DNA of 64,000 nt from CAYNVS01 sp964400725 (GTDB lineage Bacteria > Myxococcota_A > SURF-8 > CAYNVS01): the NCBI GenBank assembly GCA_964400725.1, contig CAYNVS010000010.1, forward strand, positions 1 to 64,000. Direction: 5' to 3'. The notes under the pieces are model-generated. The model saw only the letters and a list, made by a program, of their open reading frames with translations, was not told the DNA's origin and searched no databases. Shown one piece after another: positions 44,123 through 53,462 of the stretch (position 1 is its first letter; each line of letters starts with the position of its first letter). Made by a program: the position numbers and the translations under genes.

Positions 44123-46360
44123 ATGAACGCTCAAACCAACGCGGATAACTTGCGGTCGTCGAGCAGAGGCGGCTTTGAGGCGGCTGAGCTTATTCCCATT
44201 ATATTGGCCGGAATAGTCGCAGGGCTTATAACCGTAATAATGTCGGTTTCGTTTGCGACTCTCATTTTCGCGGATCCGGCGCTTTCGAGTTTTATTCCGC
44301 AGGCGGTCGCGCTCGCTCTTTTGAGCGCGGCGGTTATCGCCTTTATAGTGTCGCAGTTTAGTTCTTATCCGTGCACGCTCGCCTTTCCGCAGGACAAAAT
44401 CGCGCCCTTGCTCGCCCTGCTGAGCGCGGCGATTGCGGCGGAAATGCCCGGTATGGCCGGAACGCCTCGGTTGTATTATACTGTAATAGCCGCGCTGGCG
44501 ATAAGCGCGCTCGCGGTGGGGATATTTTTATTCGCCCTCGGATTTTTCAAGCTCGGCGCGCTCATCCGATTCATTCCCTATCCGGTCATCGGGGGTTTTT
44601 TAGCGGGAACCGGCTTTTTGCTCGTGAAGGGCGCCGTCGGCGTTATGACCGGCGCGAAGCCCGCCTACGCGACTCTGGGAGCCTTATTCGAGCCCGCGAC
44701 GCTTGTAAAGTGGGCGGGGGGCGCGGTTTTCGCGGTCGCGCTGCTGCTCGTCTCTCGTAAAATAAAGCATATCCTAGTTATGCCCGTCGCCATTGCGGCT
44801 GGAGCCGCGGCGTTCTACGCTATGCTTTTCGCGAAAGGAATTTCAATCGAGCAGGCGCAGCAAATGGGCTTTCTGCCGGGCGCGACGCCTTCGGGCGCGG
44901 GGCTTAAATTCGAGACGATTGCGGCGCTGCAAAACGCTGACTTCGGCGTCGTCTTAGCGAGGGCGGGCGGAATAGCCACCATTCTTATCATAAGCGCGGT
45001 AGGCGTGCTGCTTAACGCAAGCGGGCTGGAACTCGCCGCTAAATACGACATGGACCTGAACCGCGAGCTGAAGGTGGCCGGAGCTACGAACGTTATCATG
45101 GGCGGCATTTCCGGCTTGATAGGCTTCCACGCGCTCTCCCTTTCAAGCCTCATTTTAAAAATGGGAGTGCGCAGCCGCATCGTCGGTTTTATCTCCGCAG
45201 GTATGTGCGCCGCAATGCTCTTCGCGGGAACGGGGCTTTTAATGTATTTCCCAAAAGCGCTGCTGGGCGGTCTGCTTTTCTACCTCGGCCTTTCTTTCCT
45301 GACAGAGTGGCTTTACGACGGCTTCCGCAAGCTCACGCGCTCGGACTGGATAATCATCGTAATAATTCTGCTAGTTGTGGGAGGCGTCGGCTATCTAGAA
45401 GGCGTTGCGGTGGGCATTTTTATGTGCGCGGCGATGTTTTTAGTTAATTACAGCCGCGTAAAAGTAATAAAACACGAACTTTCCGCCCGCTTTCACCGCA
45501 GCAACGTCGATAGGCCGCGCGAGCATCGTCATTACTTACAGGAACACGGCCGCAAGGTCTGCGCTCTCAAACTTCAGGGCTTCGTCTTTTTCGGCACGGC
45601 CAACACTTTATTGGAGCACGTCCGCGCTCGCGCCGTCGATCCGGAGTGGCCGAACCTAAGCATTTTCATCCTCGATTTCAGTCAGGTTACGGGCATCGAC
45701 TCTTCCAGCGTCATTAGCTTCGTAAAGATGACGCAGTTCTGCGAAAAAAGAGGGATGACGCTTGCGCTGACGAGCATGTCGCCTAAAGTTAAAAACCTGC
45801 TGATGAAAGAATTCGCGCCGATTATGGGTAAGACGGTGATAGAGTTCGACGACCTCGACCACGCGCTCGAATGGGCAGAAGACAGAATTTTAGCCGAGGC
45901 TGGGCTTATCGAACCGGGCGCGCCGCCTAAAGCGGCTCCGGTTTCATCCATCATGCCCAACGACGCAGAGATCGAGACGTTGAAAAAATATTTAAAGCGA
46001 AGCGAAATAGAGGCGGGCGAGACGCTCTTTAAAATGGGCGACCCATCGGACAGCCTTTACATTATAGAGTCCGGGCGGCTTATCGTGCAAATGCCCGCGC
46101 CCGACGGCCACGAAGTCAGGCTGCGCGCGCTTTCGGGCGGCAGCGTGGTGGGCGAGATGGGGTTATACATGCGCAAAGCGAGAACCGCTACCGTAGTGGC
46201 CGAGACGAAATGCGTCGTTTACGCGCTTTCCAGAGACTCGCTGGATAAAATGGAGAGCGAGAATCCCGCGGCCTCCTCGGACTTCCATCAATTCATGGTT
46301 CACCTCATGGCCGAGCGTTTGGCGAACGCCAACAAGGCGGTTAAGAACCTTTTGGAATAA
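44123..46360 (+). CDS. SulP-family anion transporter with STAS and cyclic-nucleotide-binding domains
   Basis: 745 residues. The first ~430 residues are a SLC26/SulP permease with about 12 to 14 helices (FIPYPVIGGFLAGTGFLLVKG). Next is a STAS domain (LKLQGFVFFGTANTLLEHV, DFSQVTGIDSSSVISF). The last ~130 residues are a cyclic-nucleotide-binding domain: GETLFKMGDPSDSLYIIESG, and the phosphate-binding cassette VVGEMGLYMRKARTATV retains the GE and RTA residues. Probably transports sulfate, bicarbonate or a dicarboxylate, gated by cAMP or cGMP (inference). A good GGAGGGCGG site precedes the start. Confidence 0.93.
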   Translation: MNAQTNADNLRSSSRGGFEAAELIPIILAGIVAGLITVIMSVSFATLIFADPALSSFIPQAVALALLSAAVIAFIVSQFSSYPCTLAFPQDKIAPLLALLSAAIAAEMPGMAGTPRLYYTVIAALAISALAVGIFLFALGFFKLGALIRFIPYPVIGGFLAGTGFLLVKGAVGVMTGAKPAYATLGALFEPATLVKWAGGAVFAVALLLVSRKIKHILVMPVAIAAGAAAFYAMLFAKGISIEQAQQMGFLPGATPSGAGLKFETIAALQNADFGVVLARAGGIATILIISAVGVLLNASGLELAAKYDMDLNRELKVAGATNVIMGGISGLIGFHALSLSSLILKMGVRSRIVGFISAGMCAAMLFAGTGLLMYFPKALLGGLLFYLGLSFLTEWLYDGFRKLTRSDWIIIVIILLVVGGVGYLEGVAVGIFMCAAMFLVNYSRVKVIKHELSARFHRSNVDRPREHRHYLQEHGRKVCALKLQGFVFFGTANTLLEHVRARAVDPEWPNLSIFILDFSQVTGIDSSSVISFVKMTQFCEKRGMTLALTSMSPKVKNLLMKEFAPIMGKTVIEFDDLDHALEWAEDRILAEAGLIEPGAPPKAAPVSSIMPNDAEIETLKKYLKRSEIEAGETLFKMGDPSDSLYIIESGRLIVQMPAPDGHEVRLRALSGGSVVGEMGLYMRKARTATVVAETKCVVYALSRDSLDKMESENPAASSDFHQFMVHLMAERLANANKAVKNLLE

Positions 46361-46476
46361 CTCGCGCTTTTTTGAGCGGGGGCTTTTGCAAAAACTTTTT
46401 TGTAATTGCAAAGCGAAACGATATATTTTAGTTTTAATTATAATTCGCCGTTTGCATTTACGCTCGGAGCCTTAAA

Positions 46477-48099
46477 ATGATTTTAAAAATTCTCAAATCG
46501 AGAGCGATTGCGCTCGCGCTGGCCGCCGCAATTATAACTTTTTCCGCGGGCGCGCTCGCGTACGACGCGGGAGACGTGGCGGTAATAGAAGATACGGAAG
46601 GAAAAATAATCCCGCTTAACGAAGGCGGAATGTGCCCCAACATGCTTTTCGGAAACGGCCTGTGCCCCAACGAGGCCGCAAAGGCGTTTTATAAAGACCG
46701 CGGCGACAATTACGACGTTCTGATTTTTTTTACAAATTATCCGTTGAACATGATTTTAAACAATAAAATGGGTTTTCCGGTTCAAAGCCCGTACAAGGGC
46801 ATCGGCCTTGACGGAAACGGCCCTTCGCCGTTCAACCCCTCGCAGTTCGGCAGCGCGGGAAGGCTTTTACAGTGCGTTAAAATGGGCGGCCTCAACGACA
46901 TGCCGAACGACCCTTACGGCATTTATAACGCGCCGTTCATCGCCGGAATAGAGCTTGTCGCGCACGAAATCGGACATCACTGGCTGGCGTGGATTACCAT
47001 CGACTTAGGCGACGGCAAAGGAAAGCTCGACGTTCTGCGCGGCTACTCTGACACGAGCGCAAACGGCCATTGGTCGAGCTGGTTCAACACGCAGATGGAC
47101 GCGGACGCGGGCGACGCTTCCGGCGGCTCCGTCATGTACGGCGGCATGATTACCGACTTGGGGAACAACGCCTACAAAGACATAGCCGGTAAGCGCAAAT
47201 ACACGCCGCTGGACCAATATTTGATGGGACTGCGCAAGGCGGCGGACGTGCCGGCGATGTGGTACGTGGACGTTGACGGATCCGGACACGGCAACCCCGC
47301 CATGCCTTGGTCTCCCGGCAGCGTTACCGAGCTGACGGGAAAGCGCGTCGATTTTACGATACAGGACGTAATCCGCGCCAACGGCCCGCGCGTTCCGGAG
47401 CTTTCAAAGTGCCACCTTAAAGTCGCGTTCGCGCTTGTTTACCCAACGGCTCTTCCGCCGACCGACGCCGATATAGCGAAAGTCAACGCCTACCGAATGG
47501 CGCTTGAAGCGTGGTGGCAGCCGGGAACGGATTATTTGGGCAGCGTGGACACGAGGCTTGACGGATGCGGGCAGGGAACCAAGAACTGCCCCGGCGAAAA
47601 ATCTCCGCAGTGCGGAGCGCCGCCCGACGGCGACGCCGATTCGTTCTCGGAAGCCGCGGACGAGACGGAGCAGAGCGAGCCGGAGCCGTATTGCACGCCC
47701 GGAGCCAAGAGCTGCGAAAACGGCAGGCTTCTTCAGTGCGACGAGGCCGGTCAGAACATTTTTATAGCCGAAGACTGCGACCTTAACGGCGGAATATGCC
47801 AATATAGCCAGTGCGTTTACGCCTCCGACGGAGACGACGAGACGGAGGACGACCGGACGCAGGGCGACGACGAGGTTTCAACCGAAACCGACGCCGCGCT
47901 TGAAGGATTGGATAAAGACGCCGGCACGGATAAAAGCGACGCGGACGCATCCGCGGACGGCGCGTTTGAAAAGGAAACTGGCAAACCGGGAAGCAAGGAG
48001 AGCTGCGCCGCGGGAGCCGGAAGCGCCTTCTGCGCCGCCGCGGCGGTTATGGCTTTTCTGCGCCGCCGCGGTTTGCGCCCAAAAGACTACAGGCCTTAA
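46477..48099 (+). CDS. Exported zinc metalloprotease-like protein with C-terminal sorting tail
   Basis: 540 residues. Signal peptide (AGALAYDAG), then a catalytic region with the zincin motif HEIGHHWLAW. A Cys-poor beta region reaches about residue 385, followed by a Cys motif (CTPGAKSCENGRLLQCDEAG...CDLNGGICQYSQC) and a long Asp/Glu/Thr linker. The end is ESCAAGAGSAFC, a hydrophobic stretch and LRRRGLR, a degenerate MYXO-CTERM-like arrangement. A surface-attached protease is inferred; the substrate is unknown. It is 31 bases upstream of the alpha/beta hydrolase, probably in one operon. Confidence 0.83.
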   Translation: MILKILKSRAIALALAAAIITFSAGALAYDAGDVAVIEDTEGKIIPLNEGGMCPNMLFGNGLCPNEAAKAFYKDRGDNYDVLIFFTNYPLNMILNNKMGFPVQSPYKGIGLDGNGPSPFNPSQFGSAGRLLQCVKMGGLNDMPNDPYGIYNAPFIAGIELVAHEIGHHWLAWITIDLGDGKGKLDVLRGYSDTSANGHWSSWFNTQMDADAGDASGGSVMYGGMITDLGNNAYKDIAGKRKYTPLDQYLMGLRKAADVPAMWYVDVDGSGHGNPAMPWSPGSVTELTGKRVDFTIQDVIRANGPRVPELSKCHLKVAFALVYPTALPPTDADIAKVNAYRMALEAWWQPGTDYLGSVDTRLDGCGQGTKNCPGEKSPQCGAPPDGDADSFSEAADETEQSEPEPYCTPGAKSCENGRLLQCDEAGQNIFIAEDCDLNGGICQYSQCVYASDGDDETEDDRTQGDDEVSTETDAALEGLDKDAGTDKSDADASADGAFEKETGKPGSKESCAAGAGSAFCAAAAVMAFLRRRGLRPKDYRP

Positions 48100-48130
48100 A
48101 AGGCCGCTCATCCTGAATTGCGGAGACGGC

Positions 48131-49126
48131 ATGAAACTGGACAAGCAAGCCTATCTTGCGCTTGAGCGTTCGGGGCGCGTTAAGGCGCTCGCCAAATTCG
48201 TTCAGGCGTTCGCAAAAATATCGCTGCCAATTGTCGCGGCGAATAAAAAAGAAATCGCCTCGATAAAAGTAAAACCCGAAGAGGAATTTTACGTCGAGAC
48301 GAACGGAATAAGACTTCAAGCGTTCAGGTGGAAGGCTCAAACAAGCGAGCCTAAGGCTCCGCTGCTGCTGCTGCACGGAGTCAACGGAATGGCCCTTACG
48401 TGGGCTCGGCTGGCTTCCCTTTTAAGCGCGGAACGGGACGTCGCGGCCGTTTCGCTGCGCGGGCACGGAGCGTCCGACAGTCCGGCGACCGGTTACCGTC
48501 TCGACGACACGACCGCCGACTTGCGCGGATTCGCAACCGCGGTCTTCGACCGAAAGGTCGTTCTTATGGGCGAGTCGTGGGGCGGCAAAGTCGCGGAGCA
48601 TCTCGCCGCGACCCATCCGGAGCTCTTTGAGGCGTTGATATTGGCCGACGCGGTTCTTCCTAAAGGACTCGACTCAATCGTATCGGCGATGCCGGCCTTA
48701 AGCGCGGGCGCGCTGCGTCAAGAGCGCGAAATCTTCAAATCGCGCAAGGCGATGGAGAAGAAACTCGCGGACGTAACGTATTTGCCGTTAAAAGACGAAT
48801 TGGACATGCGAGCATGGACCGGCCGCTTTCACGAGACGGAGGACAATAGCTGGGTTCCAAACCTCTGCGACGAGGCGCACGCCGAGTTAATATGCGAGGC
48901 CGTGAACGCGGACATAGAAGAGCTGTTCAAAGGGCTGCCGCTTGCGGCGCTGTTCATCATCCCAACGTTCAGCATTACCTTTTCAAGAAAAGAAATTGCG
49001 CGCCTGCAAAGCCTCGTTCCGAACTTGAAAATTGAAAAGATACGCGGCGACCACCAATTCTGCTGCTCCAACCCGCTTGGCGCCGAAAGAATAGTTTCGG
49101 CGTTTCTAAAGGAAATAGGAGTCTAG
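48131..49126 (+). CDS. Alpha/beta hydrolase
   Basis: 331 residues from the ATG at 48131, which has GGAG before it; the frame is open from 47900 but that stretch overlaps the preceding gene. The hydrolase fold shows LLLLHGVNGMALTW (oxyanion loop), SLRGHGASDSP, the nucleophile elbow LMGESWGGK, and a C-terminal His in IRGDHQFC. No signal peptide, so cytoplasmic. The substrate is not identifiable. It may form an operon with the metalloprotease upstream and the CMD-like gene downstream. Confidence 0.83.
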   Translation: MKLDKQAYLALERSGRVKALAKFVQAFAKISLPIVAANKKEIASIKVKPEEEFYVETNGIRLQAFRWKAQTSEPKAPLLLLHGVNGMALTWARLASLLSAERDVAAVSLRGHGASDSPATGYRLDDTTADLRGFATAVFDRKVVLMGESWGGKVAEHLAATHPELFEALILADAVLPKGLDSIVSAMPALSAGALRQEREIFKSRKAMEKKLADVTYLPLKDELDMRAWTGRFHETEDNSWVPNLCDEAHAELICEAVNADIEELFKGLPLAALFIIPTFSITFSRKEIARLQSLVPNLKIEKIRGDHQFCCSNPLGAERIVSAFLKEIGV

Positions 49127-49159
49127 CGATCGCGCCGCCTCTCTTGAAAGGAAAGCGCC

Positions 49160-49558
49160 GTGAAAAGCAAATCCAAATCTGAAAACCGCGAGCCGGACAA
49201 GGTCGAACGCTTTAAAGAGGAGCGCGAGCGCCTCAACGAGCTTGTAATGTTTTACGCCAACCGCGATATAAAGCGGTATTACGCTCTCGACGGCGCGAGC
49301 TACCGGGCGGGCGCAATCGACGCGAAGACTAAGGAGCTTATGGGGCTTGTCGCGAGCTTGGCGCTGCGCTGCGACGACTGCGTAACTTATCACGTAAACC
49401 GCGCTTTCGAGGAAGGCGCGTCGGACGCGGAGATAATAGAAACGCTGCAAATCGGCCTTGTCGTTGGCGGATCGATTACGATACCGCACCTGCGGCGCGC
49501 CATTGAAACGTGGGACGTTCTTAAGTCGAGAAAAGAAACCGACGAATCGGGCCGATAA
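49160..49558 (+). CDS. Carboxymuconolactone decarboxylase-family (AhpD-like) protein
   Basis: 132 residues starting at GTG with AAAGGA upstream. The AhpD-like fold carries the redox/active-site motif LRCDDCVTYHVNRAFEEGAS, a Cys-x2-Cys followed by His, after a hydrophobic helix (AKTKELMGLVASLAL). The motif suggests peroxidase or thiol-disulfide reductase activity rather than true carboxymuconolactone decarboxylation. It starts 34 bases after the hydrolase gene. Confidence 0.87.
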   Translation: MKSKSKSENREPDKVERFKEERERLNELVMFYANRDIKRYYALDGASYRAGAIDAKTKELMGLVASLALRCDDCVTYHVNRAFEEGASDAEIIETLQIGLVVGGSITIPHLRRAIETWDVLKSRKETDESGR

Positions 49559-49592
49559 GAGAAAACGAACGCGCCGGAAATTAATTCCAAAT

Positions 49593-49622
49593 AAAAAACC
49601 CATCCTTCCGAAGAAGGATGGG
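49593..49622 (-). terminator. Rho-independent terminator of the beta-propeller gene
   Basis: CCCATCCTT (49599-49607) pairs with AAGGATGGG (49614-49622), followed on the minus strand by six T. It lies between the plus-strand CMD-like gene and the stop at 49677. Confidence 0.85.
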
Positions 49623-49676
49623 CCGCTTTGGGGGGCAGGAAAGGAAGAACTTGAGAAAAGCCCCGCGGAGTCAAAT

Positions 49677-52600
49677 TTATTGAGCGAGATTCACCCTCGC
49701 AATGGTCTCCCATCCTCTCGCTATAAACAACTCGTCGCCGATTTTTACCGCTTTATTTCCGGCGCCGTAGTAGTAGTAGTCGCCCGCGTAGCCGCTGGTT
49801 TCGGGCAGGTTAATCTGTCGCATCCCGCCTTTGGCGTCAACGTAATACAGATTGTCGGGATAGCTGTAATAGTTCCAATAGTAGCCGTTATACTGCGTGG
49901 TGCGGACGATCAGGCCTCCGCCTTCGACCAGCGAGGCCTGATAACCGTTAGGCAGCGTCTTGCTAGCTATGAGGTCTCCCGTCTTGGGATCGTAAACGTC
50001 CACAGTGGAGCTGTACTCGTAAGTGTAGCTGTCGTAATATCCGCAGGCGTTCTGTTTGGAGCGCTTGCCAACAACCGTGTAGGAGAAGACGTAAATCGCC
50101 TCGGTTTCCATGTAATATGAACTGCGCGTATCCTGATACATTATTTCGTAAGTCGTATCGGAGGTTTCGCCCGCGCCGACCGCGTCTTCGTAATAACGGC
50201 CGCCGTAGTAGTCGCTGTAGTAGTTCTTCAGCGGAATGCGCTTAATAAGCGCGACTTTGTTTTCGCCGGGCTTCTTCTTCAGAATGCACAAACTAGCGTC
50301 GTAGTTCCAATAATACTGGTCGTCGCTTCCGGGATCGAGCCACTGCCGGTCGAAGGAATAGAACATTTCGCCGTCGGCGGAGACGTCGGTAAGCTGACCG
50401 GGAATGTTAATCCGTTCTTTCTTCTCCGGCGCCGCCGCGTTCGTCAAATCGAACGCCTGAGCGTAGCACTTCATCACTTCGCGGCCGTGAACGTCGTAAC
50501 CTATCGAAACGCAGTCGGTAAGCCATAAGTTGTTTCCCTGCGTTACCAGCGGTTTCGCGCTGCTTCCGTAATACCAATAGAAGTCCTCGTAAGACTTGGC
50601 GTTGACGTCCAGTTTAACGGGAGCAAACTCCGTCTTCGTCGGGTCCGAGACGTCATAAATGTAAACGTTGTTGGTTTGGAAGGATTGATACGAACAGTTT
50701 GATGTTTCGGAACCGTAATCGTCGTAGCACAGCCCTTCGTAGCTATAAAGATAATTTCCGGTTATCGGATCGACGCAGTTCTCGAAGTAGCCGACGCCTT
50801 TTACCAAGCATCCCCAATGATACTGAGACAACATCATCGCCAAACTGGAATTGGGCGTTATCTCCGCGGCGCGCCACCAAGTAGAATAATAGTAATAGTT
50901 CTGGTTGTTTTCATAGGGAAAGAGCAGTTTGCCTCCTCCCAGATATTCCGGATTTTCGCCGTTTTTAAACTTGAACTGATGAACCCTGCCGTAATTCTGG
51001 TAATTCCAATTTCCTGATTCGTCGTACGAGCCGTAACTGTAAGTAAGGAAGTAACCCTTGTCTTCCTTAGTCATAAAGCGCGCGTCGGAGCCGTAATAAT
51101 TTACGTTCTGCTCAAGAGCCGGAGACTCGTAAGCGAATGTTTCGAGCGACTTGCTCTGATCGTACATCGTTAGATGAAGCGCGCTGTCGTAATATGAACC
51201 GCTGGCGCCGCACAGCTTGTCGCCGCACTTGTTAATCGCCGAAACGTTCTCGGCCACGCGCAATGTAGATAACACCTTTGGGTTGTCCCTGTCGGCGGCG
51301 TCCATTAAAATAACTTCCATGTCTCCGATGGACGCGATGTAGTCGCCGACTACTATACCGCGCCTTATTATCCCGCGGGATTCTACGCTGCCGCGTCTTT
51401 TAAGACCGGTTTCAAGGTTGAAATCGACGATATTGAGCTTATAAACGACGCTGTACCAGTAATGCGACCACTCCTGAGTCGGTATGAGAATCATTCCTAG
51501 TTCGTCGAAGATTTTAAAAGCCTTCCAGTCCTCGTTAGCCTCGCTTGTAGTGTAATTTCCGCCGCCGAATTCAACCGTGCTCATTTCGGTCGGGTTGGCC
51601 GGGTCGGCCACGTCGAACATCGACACCTTGGTGTTTGTTCCGCTCTGGTCGTCGTACCCGACGGTTAAAAGTTTCGTTCCGCGGATTTCAATGTGAGTGC
51701 TCCACCCGGGAATTTCCAGCAATCCCAATTCCTTCATAGAGGTCGGGTCGGTAATATCTACGACGTGAAGCGGGTCGCGCCGCTGATAGGTAACGGCGTA
51801 AAGTCTGTTTCCTTCAAAGCGCGTGGCGTAAAGCTGCTGGCCGGTCATAACGGTGAACTCGCCGATTTTAAGTATGTTATTAGGGTCGGCGACGCTGAAC
51901 GTTTCCACTATGCTTGCGCCGTTTCCCCACCAAACGTCCTGACCGACGGCGAAAAAGACGTCGCCTCTCTCGTACATCTTCCAACGATCGTTAAGATAAA
52001 CCTTGGTTTTAAACGTTCCTTTTGCTTGAATGTACCCCTTGGCGTCGCTGATGTCGAGATAGTTCACGTTGAAACCGTTTCTATACTCGTCGCCGTAATA
52101 GTAAGAGGGGTAATCCGCAATGTAAATTGATTTGGCGGAAACGTAAACGCTGTAACCGTTGCCGGGAAACTGTTTCTCGTCAACCTTGAAAACGTTTTCC
52201 GGGTCTGCGACGTTCACGGATAAAACCGAAATCTGATTGGCTCCGCGCGCTTCGCTGGTTCCGCAGTAATAATAATAATACTGTTGCTGAGAGCTGACGA
52301 TATAAACGACTTCGCCGACCATGCGGGAATCGACGATCGTGCCGTCCATCCGGTATGTCTGCATAACTTTAGGGTTGGCGGGATTGTCAACGTCGATAAT
52401 TATGACCGAAGAGGTTGAACGGTCGCCGTAATAACCGTAACCGTAATCCAATCCGTCGTCGGTATAGCCGGTTTGGTTCACAAGAACGACCGCGCGGCCG
52501 TCTTTGAGGAACATCTCTTTGGGAAGACCTTTGAACGCGGCTCGGCCCACGATTTTAAGGTTGGCCGTATCGGTCATGTCGATGGCGATAAGCCCTTTAT

Positions 52601-52955
52601 AACGGTTTAGAACGTAAATCGTGCTGCCCACGACCTTATAAATGTCCGATTCCACGATTTCTCGGCCGGGGTCGCCTTGATTGTTGTCGGCATCAGTTTC
52701 GCCCGCAGCGGTTTCCGAATCCATAGCCGAATCGCTTGCCGACGGCGAATCGTAATCGCCCTGGTTGCCCGCGTTCGATTCGTTGTCGTCGTAACCGCCC
52801 TTGTCGTTGCGGTTGTTTGACGATTTTCCGGCGCTCGTAAATTCGTCCTGGCCGTTAATCGTCTGCTCATCGTAGCCTGACGAGCACCCCGCCGAAAACA
52901 GCAATGCGGTCAGCGCGGCTGCGATTAAAAATAAAAAGCATCGGTTACGCTCCAT
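49677..52955 (-). CDS. Tyr-rich beta-propeller lipoprotein (COG4880-like)
   Basis: 1092 residues from the ATG at 52955, which has GGAGG seven bases upstream; the open frame extends to 53078 without a ribosome site. Lipobox FSAGC, then an Asn/Asp/Glu-rich linker. The rest shows recurring propeller blades with sets such as IDMTDTANLKIVG, IDVDNPANPKVMQ, VDITDPTSMKELG, DVADPANPTEMS and DAADRDNPKVLS, as in secreted proteins with a C-terminal beta-propeller. The protein is remarkably rich in Tyr, including YYYYY. Surface location likely; function unknown. It is divergent from the transketolase operon. Confidence 0.82.
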   Translation of the reverse strand: MERNRCFLFLIAAALTALLFSAGCSSGYDEQTINGQDEFTSAGKSSNNRNDKGGYDDNESNAGNQGDYDSPSASDSAMDSETAAGETDADNNQGDPGREIVESDIYKVVGSTIYVLNRYKGLIAIDMTDTANLKIVGRAAFKGLPKEMFLKDGRAVVLVNQTGYTDDGLDYGYGYYGDRSTSSVIIIDVDNPANPKVMQTYRMDGTIVDSRMVGEVVYIVSSQQQYYYYYCGTSEARGANQISVLSVNVADPENVFKVDEKQFPGNGYSVYVSAKSIYIADYPSYYYGDEYRNGFNVNYLDISDAKGYIQAKGTFKTKVYLNDRWKMYERGDVFFAVGQDVWWGNGASIVETFSVADPNNILKIGEFTVMTGQQLYATRFEGNRLYAVTYQRRDPLHVVDITDPTSMKELGLLEIPGWSTHIEIRGTKLLTVGYDDQSGTNTKVSMFDVADPANPTEMSTVEFGGGNYTTSEANEDWKAFKIFDELGMILIPTQEWSHYWYSVVYKLNIVDFNLETGLKRRGSVESRGIIRRGIVVGDYIASIGDMEVILMDAADRDNPKVLSTLRVAENVSAINKCGDKLCGASGSYYDSALHLTMYDQSKSLETFAYESPALEQNVNYYGSDARFMTKEDKGYFLTYSYGSYDESGNWNYQNYGRVHQFKFKNGENPEYLGGGKLLFPYENNQNYYYYSTWWRAAEITPNSSLAMMLSQYHWGCLVKGVGYFENCVDPITGNYLYSYEGLCYDDYGSETSNCSYQSFQTNNVYIYDVSDPTKTEFAPVKLDVNAKSYEDFYWYYGSSAKPLVTQGNNLWLTDCVSIGYDVHGREVMKCYAQAFDLTNAAAPEKKERINIPGQLTDVSADGEMFYSFDRQWLDPGSDDQYYWNYDASLCILKKKPGENKVALIKRIPLKNYYSDYYGGRYYEDAVGAGETSDTTYEIMYQDTRSSYYMETEAIYVFSYTVVGKRSKQNACGYYDSYTYEYSSTVDVYDPKTGDLIASKTLPNGYQASLVEGGGLIVRTTQYNGYYWNYYSYPDNLYYVDAKGGMRQINLPETSGYAGDYYYYGAGNKAVKIGDELFIARGWETIARVNLAQ

Positions 52956-53462
52956 GTTCGCCTCCGGTATCAAAAATACTGCCGTGTTAGACATAAAATT
53001 AAACCTGTATTGCATAAATTTCGCTAAAATCTCAAAATCAGTTTTATATAAAGCAAAAACGGCGCCAGCATAAACCAAATCATTAACTCTTCGTATTCAA
53101 TGATATTTCGCGCAAAATCGAACATCATTGCAAATTGCGTCGTTTGTAAACATTAATTTACAAGCGCTTGAGCGATATGACAATTTTACCGCTCTCACTA
53201 ACATTTAATATAGCGTTTCTGAAAAAACTCCTTAAACGACGCATTGCAAACAGCTCATTGCTTGAGCTCCTCCGCTCTCCCATCTTTCGGCAAGACGGCG
53301 GAGAAAGCGACGACCGTCATACGCGCCGTTAGGAAATTGAATTTTTTTAACGTTCAAACGCAAGACCGCAATAAGTTGACGCCGCATGCCGCTTATTTAT
53401 AATAAAAAAACATTCTTGCAGGTTAATTTTTACAATTCGCGCAGAAATTTACGGAGATAGAT
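52956..53462. other. 507-base divergent intergenic region with inverted repeats
   Basis: No gene is supported. It holds the promoters of the beta-propeller gene and the transketolase operon. A long-range inverted repeat is visible: TTGCAAATTGCGTCGTTT (53128-53145) faces AAACGACGCATTGCAA (53234-53249), with a two-base difference. Between them lie TTGTAAA/TTTACAA (53144-53150/53157-53163) and the palindrome CAAGCGCTTG (53161-53170). CTCCGC (about 53270) also has a matching GCGGAG (about 53299). Confidence 0.55.

Noticed and set aside
47900..48130. Longer N-terminus for the alpha/beta hydrolase
   Set aside because: The extra stretch overlaps the C-terminus of the metalloprotease gene; the ATG at 48131 has a ribosome site and standard hydrolase N-terminus.
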